Positions 6,801 to 7,537 of a stretch of 7,537 nt of DNA are shown here, piece after piece (positions within the stretch are counted from its first letter, which is position 1; each line of letters opens with the position of its first letter). The notes beneath the pieces were generated by a model that made no database searches, was not told where the DNA came from, and saw only the letters and a list, made by a program, of their open reading frames with translations. Position numbers and translations under genes: made by a program. The stretch comes from Alphaproteobacteria bacterium (GTDB lineage: Bacteria; Pseudomonadota; Alphaproteobacteria; UBA7887): contig JANQOH010000153.1 of the NCBI GenBank assembly GCA_028289725.1, positions 1 to 7,537 on the forward strand, written 5' to 3'.

Positions 6801-7319
6801 CATGCCGCGTCCGCCGCCGCCGGCGGCCGCTTTGAGCATCACGGGGTAACCGATCGCGCCCGCCGCGGCGCGGGCGTCATCGATCGATCCGAGGGCTGCC
6901 TCGGTTCCGGGGACCACCGGGATTTTGTGTTTTTCGGCGAGGGCGCGCGCGCTGACCTTATTGCCGAACAAGCGCAGCGCTTCCGCCGACGGGCCGACGA
7001 AGGTGATGCCGGCTTTTTCGCAGCCGGCGGCGAAATCGGCGTTTTCCGACAGAAAGCCGTAGCCCGGATGGACGCAATCGCAGTCGAGTTGTTTCGCCGC
7101 GTCGATCAGCGCCGCGCCGTCGAGATAGGCCGCGACCGCGTCACCGCCGCCGTTCTGGCCGATCGCGTGCGCCTTGGTGGTCATGCGCGTGTGTAGCGAT
7201 TGGGCGTCCGCCGGCGCGAAGACGCCGACCGACTCCATGCCGAGCCCGGTCGCGGCGCGCGCGATGCGGATGGCGATTTCGCCGCGATTGGCGATCAGAA
7301 CGCGCTTGTGCAGTCCCAT
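3900..7319 (-). CDS. Single-chain biotin-dependent acyl-CoA carboxylase (long-chain acyl-CoA carboxylase type)
   Basis: This enzyme carboxylates acyl-CoAs using ATP, bicarbonate and biotin, with all three functional parts in one 1139-residue chain. The biotin carboxylase part (about 1-450) opens KRVLIANRGEIAIRIARAA and has HPGYGFLSEN (84-93), the ATP loop GGGGRGMR (167-174), HIEVQILAD (213-221), catalytic-region residues E280, E294, N296 and R298 in ECNPRIQVEH, and R348. The carrier domain (about 500-570) has the biotinylation site SAMKMEAAV with K534. The carboxyltransferase part (about 585-1139) has the N-lobe glycine loop DGSSGGGSV (718-726), the GLGAAKAVLGHFSVMV segment (791-806), and C-lobe LVDNPGFAVG (982-991) and RRSFGVAG (1023-1030). 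Length and order match the roughly 120 kDa homohexameric LCC described from Mycobacterium avium, which prefers long-chain acyl-CoAs but accepts shorter ones. Chain-length preference here is inferred. Domain order separates it from two-subunit acetyl-, propionyl- or methylcrotonyl-CoA carboxylases, and it lacks the pyruvate carboxylase aldolase-like domain. No partner subunit or biotin ligase gene is in the window. Confidence 0.95.
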   Translation of the reverse strand: MGLHKRVLIANRGEIAIRIARAATGLGMESVGVFAPADAQSLHTRMTTKAHAIGQNGGGDAVAAYLDGAALIDAAKQLDCDCVHPGYGFLSENADFAAGCEKAGITFVGPSAEALRLFGNKVSARALAEKHKIPVVPGTEAALGSIDDARAAAGAIGYPVMLKAAAGGGGRGMRAVHKDDDLAEAFERCQSEAKAAFGDGSIFIEKLVERPRHIEVQILADNGGQTIHLYERDCSVQIRNQKVIEIAPAAGLADGLRQRILDDAITLAKAANYVNAGTVEFLVSPETGQHYFIECNPRIQVEHTVTEQVTGVDLVDAQFRIAGGASLASLGLGDQAAVGTRGYAVQARVVANGAGAISGYKEPSGAGIRVDACGYLGYTPPPQFDPLLAKLICTASGGDGLSTAVDRTRAALGEFHIAGLPTNLAQLDAILSTDEVRSGDARTSLITEHPDLTNGTAKALNGEALNFLNQQAAALIGPGAPKAATFDSTLPPLDVPAGATEVECPMAGSLIQVTVKEGARVSAGDTLFVISAMKMEAAVAAPCSGKITALQNVHEGDAVVAGQTVAAITPEAGDAERDLANRDEADTWKPVLDEVRTLQALADKRLGPDSQERGVVRQRDRGKLTCRQRITLLLDDESFREVGSVTGFATYDEDGNVVAFTPSNHVGGWGKIDGRTAVVCADDFTSRGGHADGSIASKSRHLDMLSLELKSPSIRLLDGSSGGGSVATMVPKQQTTGESSAKESSGAIKEGAPRVTGEGGSFLPGHLGSELYTEQLYTVPVVNMLLGSVVGLGAAKAVLGHFSVMVRDISQLFVAGPPVVSHAMGYDITKEDLGGWHIHCTNGAVDNLAETEQEAVDMTRRFLSYLPSSVYEVPPVLPPSPDDPADRREEELFTIVPRKRTATFDARKLIRLLADKDSFFEIGSLWGTDQITGFVRFNGHPLGVIVSDSRHVNGGALTADGCDKLKRHLDLCDTFHIPVLNLVDNPGFAVGLEHEIAGTIRKGGEWMVAFAQIQVPIFTVIVRRSFGVAGNNYATPLDRPSMRVAWPAADTGGIPPEGGIEAAYKRQLAEAEDPAALRAEIDARIESARGPMGPLNRFQIEEMIDPRDTRPMICDWVETAYQIIAQPGRLGPRALQFRP

Positions 7320-7323
7320 AGGG

Positions 7324-7328
7324 TCCTC
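7324..7328 (-). promoter_or_regulatory. Ribosome binding site of the carboxylase gene
   Basis: On the minus strand GAGGA lies four bases before the ATG at 7317-7319. The spacing is slightly short but workable. It supports this start, as does the protein beginning only five residues before the conserved RVLIANRGEIA motif of biotin carboxylases. Confidence 0.55.
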
Positions 7329-7378
7329 GCTGGGTCGTTTCTTCGCTGTATTAGCGTTTCTTGGCCTCTGTTTCTCAG

Positions 7379-7384
7379 ATTTTA
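7379..7384 (-). promoter_or_regulatory. Candidate -10 element upstream of the carboxylase
   Basis: TAAAAT on the minus strand, one mismatch from the -10 consensus, lies about 60 bases before the carboxylase start in the A/T-richer part of the leader. No good -35 hexamer is seen at the expected distance, and TAATAC closer to the gene is an equally weak alternative. The rest of the leader out to the window edge (to 7537) shows no gene I can support. Confidence 0.25.
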
Positions 7385-7537
7385 CCCCAAAACGTTATCC
7401 CCCGCGCCGCAGACCCGCCCTGCCGCAGGCGCGCAGCGGAACTCACCGACGAAAAGGGGGCATGATGCCGAGCAGCAACGGGCCTCTGATTTCGCCCGAC
7501 CGTTAGCCGGGCAAACAACCGGCCTAGCCAGGTTTCT

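Noticed and set aside
6282..7196. Plus-strand open frame of 304 residues opposite the biotin carboxylase part
   Set aside because: Antisense to conserved ATP-grasp motifs; its Arg/Asp/Ala-rich composition is typical of a shadow frame.
3900..7319. Pyruvate carboxylase or a two-subunit propionyl-CoA carboxylase alpha chain
   Set aside because: There is no aldolase-type pyruvate carboxyltransferase domain, and a full acyl-CoA carboxyltransferase follows the carrier domain in the same chain.
7404..7433. GCGCC/GGCGC inverted repeat containing a direct repeat of GCCGCAG
   Set aside because: Short arms and low-complexity GC-rich sequence; no T run and no similar copy elsewhere in the window, so it is not called as a terminator, operator or dispersed repeat.
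7382..7537. Minus-strand frame open from the right edge to a stop at 7382-7384, about 51 codons
   Set aside because: The translation is rich in Cys, Ala and Arg with no recognisable motif, and it runs into the A/T-richer leader of the carboxylase. It could be a gene end but nothing supports it.

Overview
The window looks like chromosomal DNA from a GC-rich Gram-negative bacterium, most likely an alphaproteobacterium. This rests on base composition, GC-rich codon use and the mix of gene families, not on any marker gene, so the placement is an inference. I see no mobile element, tRNA, rRNA, CRISPR array or phage gene. The content is catabolic and redox housekeeping.

Layout from left to right. 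(1) The 3' end of a plus-strand gene, possibly an aldo/keto reductase, stops at 136. (2) A 50-base gap holds two overlapping inverted repeats. (3) An 817-residue flavoprotein follows (187-2640, +), with an N-terminal FAD amine-oxidase part and a C-terminal folate-binding GcvT part, of the sarcosine/dimethylglycine dehydrogenase family. (4) Convergent to it, 16 bases away, is an unrecognised 210-residue exported protein (2657-3289, -). (5) Divergent from that is a small F420-type deazaflavin-dependent oxidoreductase resembling mycobacterial Ddn (3444-3878, +). (6) Convergent to that, 21 bases away, is a 1139-residue single-chain biotin-dependent acyl-CoA carboxylase (3900-7319, -). It carries biotin carboxylase, biotin carrier and carboxyltransferase parts in one polypeptide, the architecture known as long-chain acyl-CoA carboxylase (LCC). 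(7) The last 218 bases are the carboxylase leader and contain no gene I can support.

Apart from the first two genes, which may be co-transcribed, the genes alternate in direction and do not form one operon. A loose theme is oxidative use of methylated amines and acyl-CoAs: the flavoprotein would pass one-carbon units to tetrahydrofolate and electrons to an acceptor flavoprotein, the carboxylase would make carboxyacyl-CoAs, and the Ddn-like protein would use reduced F420. The sequence shows no direct functional coupling among them.

No wholly new system is evident. The points most worth a second look are the single-chain carboxylase with its changed biotin-carboxylase motif, the flavoprotein that mixes sarcosine-dehydrogenase and PDPR-like signatures, the F420-type enzyme in a probable proteobacterium, and the overlapping hairpins just ahead of the flavoprotein ribosome binding site.
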